64,000 nt of DNA. Source: Pimelobacter simplex. Its GTDB lineage: Bacteria > Actinomycetota > Actinomycetes > Propionibacteriales > Nocardioidaceae. The position numbers and the translations under genes were made by a program. Location of the stretch: assembly GCA_016803235.1 (NCBI GenBank), contig JADCLI010000003.1:62001-126000 (forward strand). The letters are read 5' to 3'. Below, piece after piece: positions 26,483 through 37,391 of this stretch; positions within the stretch are counted from its first letter, which is position 1, and each line of letters begins with the position of its first letter. The notes below the pieces were generated by a model. The model saw only the letters and a program-made list of their open reading frames with translations, was not told the DNA's origin and did not search any database.

Positions 26483-26539
26483 TCCGTTTTCCGGAGCGTG
26501 CCGGGGTCCTCGTCCGGCGCCTGGGGGACGATGGTGGGT

Positions 26540-27937
26540 ATGACCCGGCGCCACCGCGCTCTCGGGCTCGGCGCCCTCGCCGTCGGTCTGACGCTCGGCT
26601 GCACGTCGCCGTCGGAGCCCGCGCCCGTGCCCACGCCCGCGCCGTCGGTCTCGCGCAGCACTGAGGCGACACCGGCGCAGGCGCCTCGCGACCCGCTGGT
26701 CGTCGCGGTGCACGCGACCCGTCCGGCGCCCCGGCTCACGCACGCCGAGGCGGACGCCCTCGCTGCCGGCGAGGTCCACACCTGGCGGACGCTGGACGGG
26801 ACCGATCGACCACTCCGTCTCGTCACGAGCGCACGTGAGGTACGCCGGGACCGGGACGCCGTGGCCGTCCTGCCGGCGTCCGAGGTCGATGCCACGGTCC
26901 AGGTGGCACAGGTCGACGGCGTCGATCCGGTGCGCCGCCCGGCGGACTACCCGCTCCTCGTCCCCGGCCCGCCCCCAGCTCCGGTCGTCACGCTGACCGT
27001 GGTCGGCGATGTCATGCTCGGCCGTCGCGTCGGTGCCCGGGCCGCGGCGGCCGGCGACCCCGGTCTGCCCTTGCGTCCGCTGCAGCGCAGGCTGCGCACC
27101 GCCGACCTGACCGTCGGCAACCTCGAGAGCACCCTGTCCTCCGCCGGAGCGCGCCAGCAGGGCGGCGACTCCTTCGCCGCGCCCCCCGGGGTGCTCGCGG
27201 CGCTCGCGGACGCGGGATTCGACGCGCTGTCACTGGCCAACAACCACACCGGCGACTTCGGCGAGCAGGCCCTGCTGCGGACGCTGGACCTGCTCGCCGA
27301 CGGACCGGTGCGGGCGTTCGGCGCGGGCCGGAACCGGGCGGAGGCCGGCACGGCGTACGTCACCGAGCGCAACGGGGTGCGCTTCGGATTCCTCGGCTTC
27401 AACGCCATCGGGGAAACGCCGCGGGCGACCGCCCGGCGTCCCGGTGCGCTGTCGGTGCGGATGCCGCCCCGGACCGGCCCCCTGGTGGAGCGCGACCTGG
27501 CGCACGTCGAGCAGCTCGTCCGGACGCTCGACGGCGAGGTCGACGTGGTCGTCGTGCTCCCCCACTGGGGCACGCAGTACACGCATCGCGCCGAGCCGGT
27601 GCAGACGCAGGTGGCTCATCGGCTGGTCGACGCGGGCGCCGACCTGGTGGTGGGTGGCCACCCGCACTGGGTGCAGGGCCTGGAGTGGTACGACGACACG
27701 CTGGTGGCGCACTCGTTGGGCAACTTCGTGTTCGACATGGACTTCATGGCCCAGACCCGTCAGGGCGTGGCACTGGAGGCCGTGTTCTGGGGCGCCGAGC
27801 TCAAGGGGTTCGACCTGGTCCCCTACGCGATGGACGACGACTTCGCGCCGCGGCCGGTGCGGGGCGCCGCGGCCGACGACGTCCTCGGCGACGTGTGGCG
27901 CCACAGCGACGGGCCCTTCCGGCGCTCAGCCCCGTAG
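26540..27937 (+). CDS. CapA-family metallophosphatase-like lipoprotein
   Basis: The 465-aa protein begins with a short signal ending LTLGC (weak lipobox, Cys about 21), then a Pro/Thr linker and about 120 residues of variable sequence. A PGA_cap/CapA domain occupies about 150-440: TVVGDVMLGRRV, VGNLESTL, LSLANNHTGDFG, VLPHWGTQYTH, VGGHPHWVQG and HSLGNFVFDMD, with all metal-binding positions kept. CapA proteins were first linked to poly-gamma-glutamate capsule production, but isolated actinobacterial copies without capBC, as here, are probably surface hydrolases. Its last 12 bp overlap the convergent M28 peptidase gene. Confidence 0.88.
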   Translation: MTRRHRALGLGALAVGLTLGCTSPSEPAPVPTPAPSVSRSTEATPAQAPRDPLVVAVHATRPAPRLTHAEADALAAGEVHTWRTLDGTDRPLRLVTSAREVRRDRDAVAVLPASEVDATVQVAQVDGVDPVRRPADYPLLVPGPPPAPVVTLTVVGDVMLGRRVGARAAAAGDPGLPLRPLQRRLRTADLTVGNLESTLSSAGARQQGGDSFAAPPGVLAALADAGFDALSLANNHTGDFGEQALLRTLDLLADGPVRAFGAGRNRAEAGTAYVTERNGVRFGFLGFNAIGETPRATARRPGALSVRMPPRTGPLVERDLAHVEQLVRTLDGEVDVVVVLPHWGTQYTHRAEPVQTQVAHRLVDAGADLVVGGHPHWVQGLEWYDDTLVAHSLGNFVFDMDFMAQTRQGVALEAVFWGAELKGFDLVPYAMDDDFAPRPVRGAAADDVLGDVWRHSDGPFRRSAP

Positions 27938-28870
27938 CCAGGCCAGGACCAGCCGCCCGACCCGGTCGAGCTGGCCGGGGTCCACCACCGCGGGCAGGTC
28001 CCGCGCGTCGTGGTAGCCGGCGTACGGCGTACTGCCGACCCGCAGCCCCGGCAGCCCGGCGCGCACGAACGACCAGTGGTCGCTGGAGCGCTGTCGTGTC
28101 TCGGCGGCGTGCGGTACGCCGGCGCGGCGCGCCGCTCGGACCAGCTCGTCCGGCGGCGCGTCGGTCGCACTGCCCACCGGGACCACGGTGCCCACCCCCA
28201 CCCGGTCCAGCGCCAGCATCCCGCGCACCGCGCGGCGCTGGGCGTCGTCGAGTCCGGCGACGTAGTGCCGCGACCCGTAGTGGTGGTCGTCGTCGCCGCT
28301 GCCCCGCGGCTCCTCCGCGCCGAACAGGACCAGCACCACCGGCAGCCGCGCCTGCAGGTCCGTGCGCGCGAGCGCGAGCACGACGCCGACGCCCGACGCG
28401 TTGTCCTCGGCGCCCGGCGAGACCGCCACGGTGTCGAGGTGGGCACCGACCACGAGGTGCGGCTGCCCGGGGTCGAGGCCCGGCGGTGCGGCGACCAGGT
28501 TCTGGCTGCGTCCGGCCCGCACCGGGACGCCCCAGGAGGCGCCGGCGGGGACCGCGAAGCGCTGGCGCGCCACCTGGTATCCCGCGGCCTCCAGCTCGCC
28601 GGCCGCCCAGTCGGCTGCCCTGCGGAAGCCGGGTCCGGTGGCCAGGCGGGGCCCGATCCGGCCCGCGAGGTGCCGCACGGCGGCGTACGCCCGGTCCGCG
28701 GAGAAGGCGCGGGGGTGCGCCGGCGTGGGAGTGGTCGGCGGCGGGCTCGTGACCGCCATGGACGGCGGCGCGTCCCGGTTCCCCTCCACATCCCCGGACG
28801 GCCGCTGGGCGCTGCAGCCGGCGAGAAATGCAGCGAGGACGACCACGCTGGTGGTCGCCCTCGCCGGCAC
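27926..28870 (-). CDS. M28-family zinc aminopeptidase-like lipoprotein
   Basis: The 314-aa protein has a lipobox (FLAGC, Cys19), a Thr/Pro linker and an M28 domain with co-catalytic zinc ligands H144 (GAHLDTV, with Asp146), D156 (AEDNASG), E186/E187 (FGAEEP), D222 (LALDRVG) and H287 (YHDARD). It should act as an exported aminopeptidase. GTG 28870 begins 8 bp after the rpoD stop codon on the same strand, so rpoD read-through is likely. Its end overlaps the CapA gene tail to tail. Confidence 0.9.
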   Translation of the reverse strand: MPARATTSVVVLAAFLAGCSAQRPSGDVEGNRDAPPSMAVTSPPPTTPTPAHPRAFSADRAYAAVRHLAGRIGPRLATGPGFRRAADWAAGELEAAGYQVARQRFAVPAGASWGVPVRAGRSQNLVAAPPGLDPGQPHLVVGAHLDTVAVSPGAEDNASGVGVVLALARTDLQARLPVVLVLFGAEEPRGSGDDDHHYGSRHYVAGLDDAQRRAVRGMLALDRVGVGTVVPVGSATDAPPDELVRAARRAGVPHAAETRQRSSDHWSFVRAGLPGLRVGSTPYAGYHDARDLPAVVDPGQLDRVGRLVLAWLRG

Positions 28871-28878
28871 TGCTCTGG

Positions 28879-30372
<1,494 letters not shown>

Positions 30373-30513
30373 GAACACCTCTCGATGCTGACGGTTCTAG
30401 GGCGCGGCAAAGACCGGAGGTGTCAAGACCGCTGCACCCATTCTGCCACGGCGGTCCCAGCCCCTTGCGCATCGGGGCGTTCAGCGAGTGTTCAGGCCCG
30501 GCTCAGCAGCCGT

Positions 30514-31947
30514 TCAGGAGGCGGGGACGATGTTGTTGTTCAGCCGGAAGAGGTTCTCCGGGTCGTAGGTCGCCTTGATCGCGGCGAGCCGGTCGAGGTT
30601 CGCGCCGAAGGCGCTCGCCACGCCGACCGTGGCGGACTCGTCGGCGACGCCCGTGAAGTTGAGGTACAGCGTGCCGGTGCCGTGCTCGTGCAGCTCCGCC
30701 CACGCGTCGCGCACCCAGGAGATGACCTTGTCGTCGTCCCCGGGGTCGGTCCAGTTGCCGTCCATCGACAGCATCCAGTTCGCCGACCGCTCGCTGTAGG
30801 CCGTGTCGCCGGGACCGACGGCGTTGATCGCGCCGCCCATCAGGAAGGTGACCACGAAGGTGCGGTCGGACGGGCGGTCGAGCGCCTTGGCCACGAGGAG
30901 GTCGAGGACCGGGTCGGTCAGGTCCTGGACGAAGGTCGACTTCCAGTAGCTGCGCAACGAGCCGCGCCGGAAGAACTCGTCGAAGGCGGCCTGGACGCCG
31001 ACGAACGGCAGCGGGCCGGAGATGTCGACGAGCGGGGTGCCGATCTCACGCAGCGGCTGGATGACCTTCATGCCCTCCTCAGGATCCCCGGCGTAGACGG
31101 CGCCGGTGACGATCATCGGCACGTCGTGGATCTCCGGCGGCGTGTGCTCGCTGGCCGGCAGCGTCGTGCAGCCGATCAGCGCCGAGATCTCGTCCGGCAC
31201 GGTCGCGGCCCAGTCGCGGAAGCTCCGGTAGACGTTCTCCGCGTCGGAGACGGGGTGGAACACGCCGGCGAAGGCGACCGTCGGGCCGACGGGGTGGCAC
31301 CGGAACGTGAAGGACGTGACGACACCGAAGTTGCCGCCGCCGCCGCGCAGGGCCCAGAAGAGGTCGGGGTTCGTGTCGGCCGACGCGGTGCGCACCTGGC
31401 CGTCGGCGCACACGACCTGCGCGGAGAGCAGGTTGTCGATGGCGAGCCCGTGCTTGCGTCGTACCCATCCCTCGCCGCCGCCCAGGGTCAGGCCGGCGAC
31501 GCCGGTGTCGGACACGACGCCGCTCGGTGCGACCAGGCCGAAGGCCTGGGTCTCGTGGTCGAGGTCGCCCACCAGCGCGCCGCCCTGCACCCGCACGGTC
31601 CGCGCGTCCGGGTCGACGTCGACGCCGTTCATCAGGGCGAGGTCGAGCAGCAGGCCGCCGTCGACGCTGGAGAGCCCGGCCACCGAGTGGCCGCCGCCGC
31701 GGACCGCGAGGAGGAGGCCGTGCTCGCGGGCGAAGCCGACGGCAGCGACCACGTCGGCGGTACCGCTGGCCCGCACGACCAGGGCGGGGTGCCCGGGATG
31801 CATGGCGTTGTACGCCGGCCGCACCGCGGCGTACCCCGGATCGTCCGCGGTGAGCACATCACCCCTGACCGCCGCGCGCAGTCCCTCGAGGCTCTCGTCG
31901 CTGATCGCGGCTCCGGAGCCCTGCAGCTGTGCCACCGTCATCGTCAT
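30514..31947 (-). CDS. FAD-linked oxidoreductase, berberine-bridge-enzyme family
   Basis: The 477-aa flavoprotein has the FAD_binding_4 fold (about 45-190) with the covalent-FAD His in VRGGGHSVAG, then GVAGLTLGGGEGW. The C-terminal BBE domain ends in YDPENLFRLNNNI. The second, cysteinyl FAD attachment site of many plant and bacterial members is not present (GVVSDTG instead of GLC-type), so the cofactor should be held by a single His bond. Substrate unknown; relatives oxidise sugars or phenolic compounds. ATG 31947 has AGGAG 7 nt upstream, and TAGCGT (31986-31991) is a possible -10. Confidence 0.87.
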   Translation of the reverse strand: MTMTVAQLQGSGAAISDESLEGLRAAVRGDVLTADDPGYAAVRPAYNAMHPGHPALVVRASGTADVVAAVGFAREHGLLLAVRGGGHSVAGLSSVDGGLLLDLALMNGVDVDPDARTVRVQGGALVGDLDHETQAFGLVAPSGVVSDTGVAGLTLGGGEGWVRRKHGLAIDNLLSAQVVCADGQVRTASADTNPDLFWALRGGGGNFGVVTSFTFRCHPVGPTVAFAGVFHPVSDAENVYRSFRDWAATVPDEISALIGCTTLPASEHTPPEIHDVPMIVTGAVYAGDPEEGMKVIQPLREIGTPLVDISGPLPFVGVQAAFDEFFRRGSLRSYWKSTFVQDLTDPVLDLLVAKALDRPSDRTFVVTFLMGGAINAVGPGDTAYSERSANWMLSMDGNWTDPGDDDKVISWVRDAWAELHEHGTGTLYLNFTGVADESATVGVASAFGANLDRLAAIKATYDPENLFRLNNNIVPAS

Positions 31948-32054
31948 CGCGTCGCTCCTGTCTGCTCGGGAGGGGGGCACTCCCGACGCTAGACCTCGCG
32001 CGCTCTCCGGTAATCACCAACAAATGGTGCGGCGACGGACGGTCCGCTCCCCCG

Positions 32055-32639
32055 CTAGGCCCTCGCCTGGCTCGCCACGCTCGCCTTGGCGGCGGCCTTC
32101 GCTGCCTTCTTGTGGTCGCGGACCTTCTGCAGCGACACCGGGTCGACCACGTCGGCGACCGAGCGGAAGCCGTCGAGCGCGTAGTCGCCCGCGACCTTCT
32201 CCCACCCGGTGGGCCGTACGCCGAGCTGCTTGGCCACGAGCGCCGTGAAGATCTTCGCCTTCTGCGCCCCGAACCCGGGCAGCGCCTGGATCCGCTTGAG
32301 CAGGTCCTTCCCGTCGGCGGCCTCGGTCCACAGCCGGGAGGCGTCGCCGTCGTACTGCTCCACGACGATGCGGGCCAGCTCCTGCAGCCGCGCCGCCATC
32401 GAGCCCGGGAACCGGTGGATGGCCGGCGTCGTGGAGCACAGCGCGGCGAACTCCTCCGGGTCGGCCGCCGCGATCGCCGCCGGGTCGAAGCTCCCGAACC
32501 GGCTGACGACCTTCTGCGGGCCGAGGAAGGCGTGCTCCATCGGGTACTGCTGGTCGAGCATCATCCCCACGAGCAGCGCGAACGGGTTGGAGCTCAGCAG
32601 CTCGTCGGCCTCGGGGTTGTCGGTGATGTGGATCGCCAT
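32055..32639 (-). CDS. HhH-GPD-type base-excision DNA repair protein
   Basis: The 194-aa protein starts MAIHITDNPEADELLSSNPFALLVGMMLDQQ, typical of a short actinobacterial HhH-GPD family, and has a helix-hairpin-helix LPGFGAQKAKIF near 120-130. No iron-sulfur Cys cluster follows. The catalytic Lys/Asp pair of larger glycosylases cannot be placed with certainty, so it may be a minimal glycosylase. The C-terminus is a basic Ala/Lys tail. It lies 18 bp downstream of the cupin gene and is possibly in the same transcript. Confidence 0.85.
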   Translation of the reverse strand: MAIHITDNPEADELLSSNPFALLVGMMLDQQYPMEHAFLGPQKVVSRFGSFDPAAIAAADPEEFAALCSTTPAIHRFPGSMAARLQELARIVVEQYDGDASRLWTEAADGKDLLKRIQALPGFGAQKAKIFTALVAKQLGVRPTGWEKVAGDYALDGFRSVADVVDPVSLQKVRDHKKAAKAAAKASVASQARA

Positions 32640-32657
32640 GCGCCCAGTATCGCGCCC

Positions 32658-33011
32658 TCATCCGTCCAGCCCGATCCGGCGGTCGAACCCGCCGGGCGCG
32701 TGGATGTTGAGGAAGCGGACGTCCTCGGCGGACTCGTTGCGGAACTCGTGCGGGGTCCCCGACGGCACCAGCACGAAGGTGCCGGGGCCGGCCACGACCT
32801 CGCGGCCGCCGAGGGTGACGGCCAGCGTCCCGTCGAGGACGAGGAACGAGTCGTCCTCGTCGACGTGGACGTGCCGCTCGATGCCCTGCCCGGGGCGGAG
32901 GGTGACGATGCCGAGGTTGAAGTACGGCGTGTCCTGGCTGCGGGCGAGGAACTCGACGTTGCCGTGCCGGTGGCCCTCTCCCACCGCGAGGACGACGGCG
33001 GGCCGGGTCAT
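32658..33011 (-). CDS. Small cupin-domain protein
   Basis: The 117-aa single-domain cupin has motif 1 (GIERHVHVDEDDSFLVLDG, with HxH and Glu/Asp ligands) and motif 2 (VLVPSGTPHEF, third His), enough for a metal site. Its ATG overlaps the stop of the upstream berberine-bridge-type oxidoreductase (ATGA), so the two are translated together. It could act on that enzyme's product. The specific reaction is unknown. Confidence 0.87.
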   Translation of the reverse strand: MTRPAVVLAVGEGHRHGNVEFLARSQDTPYFNLGIVTLRPGQGIERHVHVDEDDSFLVLDGTLAVTLGGREVVAGPGTFVLVPSGTPHEFRNESAEDVRFLNIHAPGGFDRRIGLDG

Positions 33012-34384
33012 CGCGCACCTGCCCCGAGCTCGGCGAGCGGACCGCCGAAGAGGTTCCGCGGGTCGGCCGCGGCCTTGGCCCGGCGCAGCCGGTCGAGGAC
33101 GTCGGGCCGCCAGATCGACTCGGCGGCGACGCCGTGGCCGGCGAAGTTGACCAGGGAGGTGCCGGTGGACCAGGGCGCGAGCGCGGCGACGACGCCGTCG
33201 GCCACGACGGGCGCGACCTCGGCCAGCGGCGGGGGCGCGGGGGCGACGACGGAGAGGGCGAAGGCGCCCTCGCGCCCCGCCACCGCGTTCGGCACCGCGG
33301 CCGGCCGGGCGAGCGCACCACCCATCAGCCGCAGCTCCACCATGGCCAGCGGGACCTCGACGTCCGGGCCGGCGACGGCGAGCAGCCCCTCGACCAGGTC
33401 ACCGGGCAGCCCGGTGAGCAGGCCGCCGCGGAAGACGGCGGGCAGCGGGTCGGGCGGGTCCATGTGGATGCCGTCGACGGCGGCGAAGGACATCGTGCCG
33501 ATCGAGTCGAGCACCGGGGCACCGGCGACCCGTCGGATCGGGGCGAGCAGCGCCTCGGCCTCCTCGGCGGTGCCGGTGGACCCGAACCGGAGGGCGAGGC
33601 TGACCACGCCGCGCAGCGGCGGCGGCACCTCGTCGACCGGCGGCATCCGGAGCAGGGCGACCGAGGTCGTGACGTGCTCGGGCAGGGTCGGCGCCCAGGC
33701 GGCGAAGGCGTACAGGACGTCGGCGACGGCCGGTCCCGTGACGATCATCGCGCCGCCGTGGAAGGCGTGGACCGGGAACAGGTCGATCTCGACGGCGGTC
33801 GCGATGCCGAACCCGCCCTGTCCGCCACGCAGGGCCCAGAACAGCTCCGGGTCGCTGCCGGCGGTGACCCGGGCGCGCTCGCCGGTGGCGCGCACCAGGT
33901 CGACGGAGCGGACGTGGTCCGCGGCGAAGCCGTGGCGGCGAGCGAGGTGGCCCATGCCTCCGCCGAGGGTGTAGCCGACCGCACCCACGCCCGAGGAGGA
34001 CCCGGACAGCGGCGCCAGCCCGTGCGGGACGGCGGCGTCGATGACCTCGCGCCACCGGGTGCCTGCCGCGACCCGGGCGACGCGGGCGACCGGGTCGACC
34101 ACCACGCCCGTCAGCCGCCGCGTGGAGACCAGGACCGTGTCCTCGCCGGTCGCGGCCGCGCCGTGGCCGGTGGCCTGGACCGCGACCCGCCGGCCCGCCT
34201 CCCCCGCGATGCGTACGGCGGCGGCGACGTCCGCCGCGTCCCGTGCCGCGACCACGGCGGCCGGCCGGTGGACGACGGCGGCGTTGAAGGCGGCCGACTC
34301 GGCGGCGGCGCCCGGGTCGGCGGCGGCGAGGACGTCGCCGCCGATCTCGTGGGCCAGTCGTTCGCACAGGGCTGAGGTGTCCAT
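33008..34384 (-). CDS. FAD-linked oxidoreductase, berberine-bridge-enzyme family (second paralogue)
   Basis: The 458-aa protein has FAD_binding_4 with His in VQATGHGAAATG, YTLGGGMGHLARRHGF, ELFWALRGGQGGFG and a C-terminal DPRNLFGG. The cysteinyl attachment site is Ser-rich (GSSSGVG), so again only His can bind FAD covalently. It is only distantly similar to the oxidoreductase at 30514-31947. GGAGGA precedes ATG 34384. It sits directly downstream of the large LuxR-type regulator and overlaps the cupin gene, suggesting one regulated unit. The substrate is unknown. Confidence 0.87.
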   Translation of the reverse strand: MDTSALCERLAHEIGGDVLAAADPGAAAESAAFNAAVVHRPAAVVAARDAADVAAAVRIAGEAGRRVAVQATGHGAAATGEDTVLVSTRRLTGVVVDPVARVARVAAGTRWREVIDAAVPHGLAPLSGSSSGVGAVGYTLGGGMGHLARRHGFAADHVRSVDLVRATGERARVTAGSDPELFWALRGGQGGFGIATAVEIDLFPVHAFHGGAMIVTGPAVADVLYAFAAWAPTLPEHVTTSVALLRMPPVDEVPPPLRGVVSLALRFGSTGTAEEAEALLAPIRRVAGAPVLDSIGTMSFAAVDGIHMDPPDPLPAVFRGGLLTGLPGDLVEGLLAVAGPDVEVPLAMVELRLMGGALARPAAVPNAVAGREGAFALSVVAPAPPPLAEVAPVVADGVVAALAPWSTGTSLVNFAGHGVAAESIWRPDVLDRLRRAKAAADPRNLFGGPLAELGAGAR

Positions 34385-34485
34385 CTGTTCCTCCTCGATC
34401 GCCGCCGCACGGTGCGGGCGGGCTCGAGGACGACGCTCGGCCTAAGGGGGCCTCAGCGACATGAGGCATCCACGCCGATCTGCCC

Positions 34486-37362
34486 TCACACCTCGATCAG
34501 GCCCCGCCGGTGCGCGACCGTGACCGCCTCGGTGCGGCTGGACGCGTTGAGCTTGGCCATCACGTTGCTCAGGTGCACGCTGGCGGTCTTCTCGCTGATG
34601 TGCAGGCGGCGTCCGATCTCGCGGTTGGTGAGCCCCTCGGCCACCAGGACCAGCACCTCGCGCTCGCGCCCGGTGAGCACGGCCGTCGTGCCGCGGGCCG
34701 GCCGGCCGAGGCCGGTACGCCGCTGCGTCGCGTCGATCGCGTCCTGCAGCGGGCGCGCCCCCATCCGGGCCGCGCTCTCGGCCGCGGCCTCGAGGAGCGA
34801 CCGGGCCGTGTCCCGGTCGCCCTCGGCGAGGCGGGACTCGGCCAGCCGCCAGCGGCAGCGGGCGAGCTCGGGCTCATGGCCGTACGCGAACGCATCGAGC
34901 GCGACCTGCCACTCCTCGACGGCGGGCACGCCACGCAGCCGGGCCGCCTCGGCGACGGTGCGCGCGTGCCAGGCGCGACCCTCCGGGCCGAGGTCGCCCG
35001 GACGGCCCCGGCCTCCGACGACCAGCCGCTCGGCCCTCGCGGTCCAGGACGCACCAGCGGTCTCGGCCGCGGCCGCACCGGCCTCGTCGCGCTGGAGCCG
35101 GCAGGCCGCCGCGTGGTCGGCGAGCGCCGCCAGGGCGAGGGCGGCCAGCCAGAGCCCGCCGTACATGCGCTCGCCGACCACCGCGTCGAGGTGCTCCAGC
35201 GCGCGCTGAGCGACGGCGACGGCGGCGACCGGCTCACCGGCCCAGGTGAGGCGCTCGACCTCGCAGCCCCCGCCGACGAGGGCGACCTGCGGATCGACCT
35301 CCCAGCTCTCCTCCAGCCGGGCCAGACGGGACGCGGCGTCGTCGCGCCCGCGAGCGACCGCGGCGTAGCAGCCGACCGCGGCCAGGCGAGCGGCCGCGGC
35401 GTCCGGTCGGCGCCGGTCGGGCACGGCTGCGGCGGCCAGGCTGGCGTCGAGGTCGCCGCCGACGTAGAGCGCGATCACCTCGAGCACCCGCATCTCGACG
35501 CCCGGGTCGCTCCACCGCACGCCCGCCTCCGCGGCCCGCGCCAGGCCGCTGCGCAGCACGGGCAGGGCCCCGGCGACGTCGCCGCCGTAGTAGTGCAGGG
35601 AGGCCAGCGTGTAGTGGGCGCGCAGCTCGGCGGCGAGCTCGCCGTGCTGACGGGCCAGGAGCGCCGCCTCCCCCAGCTGCTCGGCAGCGCGCGCGACGTC
35701 GCCGTCGACCTCGTCGAGGAAGGCCAGGGTGGTGAGCGCGTCGACCTCGAGGCTGGGTACGGCGGCCGCACGGGCCCGGTCGAGGGCGCGCTCGGCGACG
35801 GGGCGGGCGGCGACGGTGTCCCGTGACGAGAGCAGCGACCGGGCGAGCATCACCTCGGCCAGGGCGGCGGTGCCTGCGTCGACGCCCTCGGCGACGGCGA
35901 GCGCGGCGGCCTGCTCGGCCGGGACCAGGAGCTCGCTGGTGCGGTCGAGGGCGATCAGCTGCCGGACCAGCTCGGCCCGCGCCTGCACCGCACCGACGGC
36001 GTCGCCGGCCCCGTCGGTGAGCTCGACGGCAAGACGCGCGAGCTCGACCGATCGGGCCGGCTCGCCGGCGAGCCCTGCCGCGGCGGCCGCGCGGACCGCG
36101 ACCCGGCCGGGCGTCGTACCCGTCAGCGCCTCGGCCCCGGTCACGTCGGGCCAGGCGTCGAGCACGTCCTGCAGGTGGTGGAGGGCGGCCTCGGGGGCGG
36201 TCGCCAGCAGGGCGTCGTCCGCAGCACGCAGCGACCACACGAGGGCGTGCGGCCGGTTGCCGGCCAGTGCGTGGTGGTGGGCGACCTCGCCCGGTGGTGC
36301 GCCGGCGGACGCGAGCACGTCGGCGTAGTCGGCGTGCAGCCGGGCGCGTACCCCCGGCAGCAGGTCGTCGTGGATCGCCGTCCGGAGCAGGTCGTGGGCG
36401 AAGCGGTAGCCGGCGCCGTCGGGGACCAGCAGCCCGGCCTGGACGGCGGCGCGCAGCGCCTCGTCCACCTCCACGTCGGGACGTCCGAGGACCGCGCGCA
36501 GGACGCTGTCGGGCACGGTCCCCGCCGATCCGGCTGCGGCGCGGACCACCTCCCGCGCCGCGTCGGGCAGCGGCTCGAGCCGGCCGACGAGCAGGTCGGC
36601 CAGCCCGGTCGGGACGGCGTCGAGGCGCCCGGTCGCGTCCAGCTCCTCGGCCAGGGCCTGCACGAAGAACGGGTTGCCGCCGGTCCGCCGGAACACCTCC
36701 TCGGCCATGTGCGGCTCCGGCTCGGCTCCGCCGACGTGTTCGAGCAGTGCGCTGACCTCCGCGGCGGTGAGCGGCGCGAGGTCCACGCGGCGGACGTGCT
36801 CGAGCCGGCCGAGCTCCCCGACCAGGCGCCGGGTCCGCGGCCGGGCGGCGAGCCCGTCGGTGCGCAGGGTCGCGACGACCGCGATCCGCTCGGTCGCGGC
36901 GCGGGTCAGCAGGAAGCGCAGGAAGTCGGCCGACGCCGCATCCAGCCACTGCAGGTCCTCGAGGACGACCAGCACCGGGCCGTGCGTCCGGCCGGCCGCG
37001 GCCAGCCGGGTGGCGAGGGCGTCGTAGGTCCGCAGTCGCCGCGCCTCGTCGGGTACGCCGTCGGCGAGCTCGGCCAGCAGCTCGTCGTCCCCGAGGGCGC
37101 GGGCCAGGTCGGTCACGGCGAGGAGCGGAAGCCCGGGCTCGCCGAGGTCCACGCACTGGACGCGGAGCACGCGACCCTCCTCCAGCCCGTCGTGCAGCGC
37201 TCGGACCAGGCGGCTCTTGCCGACGCCGGCCGCACCGGCGAGGAGGACGGCACCGGGACGCCCGGCGGCGGCATCGGCGACGAGGCCGCGGAGCAGGAGC
37301 AGCTCACGCTCGCGCCCGACGAGCGGCACCTCGCTCCGCGGTCGCTCCATGGCGGCCATCAT
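34486..37362 (-). CDS. Large ATP-binding LuxR-family regulator (LAL/MalT type)
   Basis: The 958-aa regulator has an N-terminal AAA/NB domain (LVGRERELLLLRGL; Walker A GAAGVGKS 43-50; Walker B VLVVLEDLQWLD), a long TPR-like helical middle and a C-terminal LuxR helix-turn-helix (about 890-955; LTGREREVLVLVAEGLTNREIGRRLHISEKTASVHLSNV). This is the LAL family of signal-integrating activators. Three ATGs at 37362, 37359 and 37350 are possible starts, none with a strong SD. It lies 29 bp after a TetR gene and 101 bp before the oxidoreductase-cupin pair, its likely targets. An 11-bp region around 34441 (CCTAAGGGGGCC) in that gap is the only noticeable sequence. Confidence 0.92.
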   Translation of the reverse strand: MMAAMERPRSEVPLVGRERELLLLRGLVADAAAGRPGAVLLAGAAGVGKSRLVRALHDGLEEGRVLRVQCVDLGEPGLPLLAVTDLARALGDDELLAELADGVPDEARRLRTYDALATRLAAAGRTHGPVLVVLEDLQWLDAASADFLRFLLTRAATERIAVVATLRTDGLAARPRTRRLVGELGRLEHVRRVDLAPLTAAEVSALLEHVGGAEPEPHMAEEVFRRTGGNPFFVQALAEELDATGRLDAVPTGLADLLVGRLEPLPDAAREVVRAAAGSAGTVPDSVLRAVLGRPDVEVDEALRAAVQAGLLVPDGAGYRFAHDLLRTAIHDDLLPGVRARLHADYADVLASAGAPPGEVAHHHALAGNRPHALVWSLRAADDALLATAPEAALHHLQDVLDAWPDVTGAEALTGTTPGRVAVRAAAAAGLAGEPARSVELARLAVELTDGAGDAVGAVQARAELVRQLIALDRTSELLVPAEQAAALAVAEGVDAGTAALAEVMLARSLLSSRDTVAARPVAERALDRARAAAVPSLEVDALTTLAFLDEVDGDVARAAEQLGEAALLARQHGELAAELRAHYTLASLHYYGGDVAGALPVLRSGLARAAEAGVRWSDPGVEMRVLEVIALYVGGDLDASLAAAAVPDRRRPDAAAARLAAVGCYAAVARGRDDAASRLARLEESWEVDPQVALVGGGCEVERLTWAGEPVAAVAVAQRALEHLDAVVGERMYGGLWLAALALAALADHAAACRLQRDEAGAAAAETAGASWTARAERLVVGGRGRPGDLGPEGRAWHARTVAEAARLRGVPAVEEWQVALDAFAYGHEPELARCRWRLAESRLAEGDRDTARSLLEAAAESAARMGARPLQDAIDATQRRTGLGRPARGTTAVLTGREREVLVLVAEGLTNREIGRRLHISEKTASVHLSNVMAKLNASSRTEAVTVAHRRGLIEV

Positions 37363-37391
37363 GGCAGCGGCCGCGGGCGGCGTTCGGGCTT

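Noticed and set aside
30394..30426. rpoD promoter from TTGACA (30421-30426) and TAGAAC (30394-30399) on the minus strand
   Set aside because: The spacing is 21 nt, too long for a normal -35/-10 pair, and no other partner fits.
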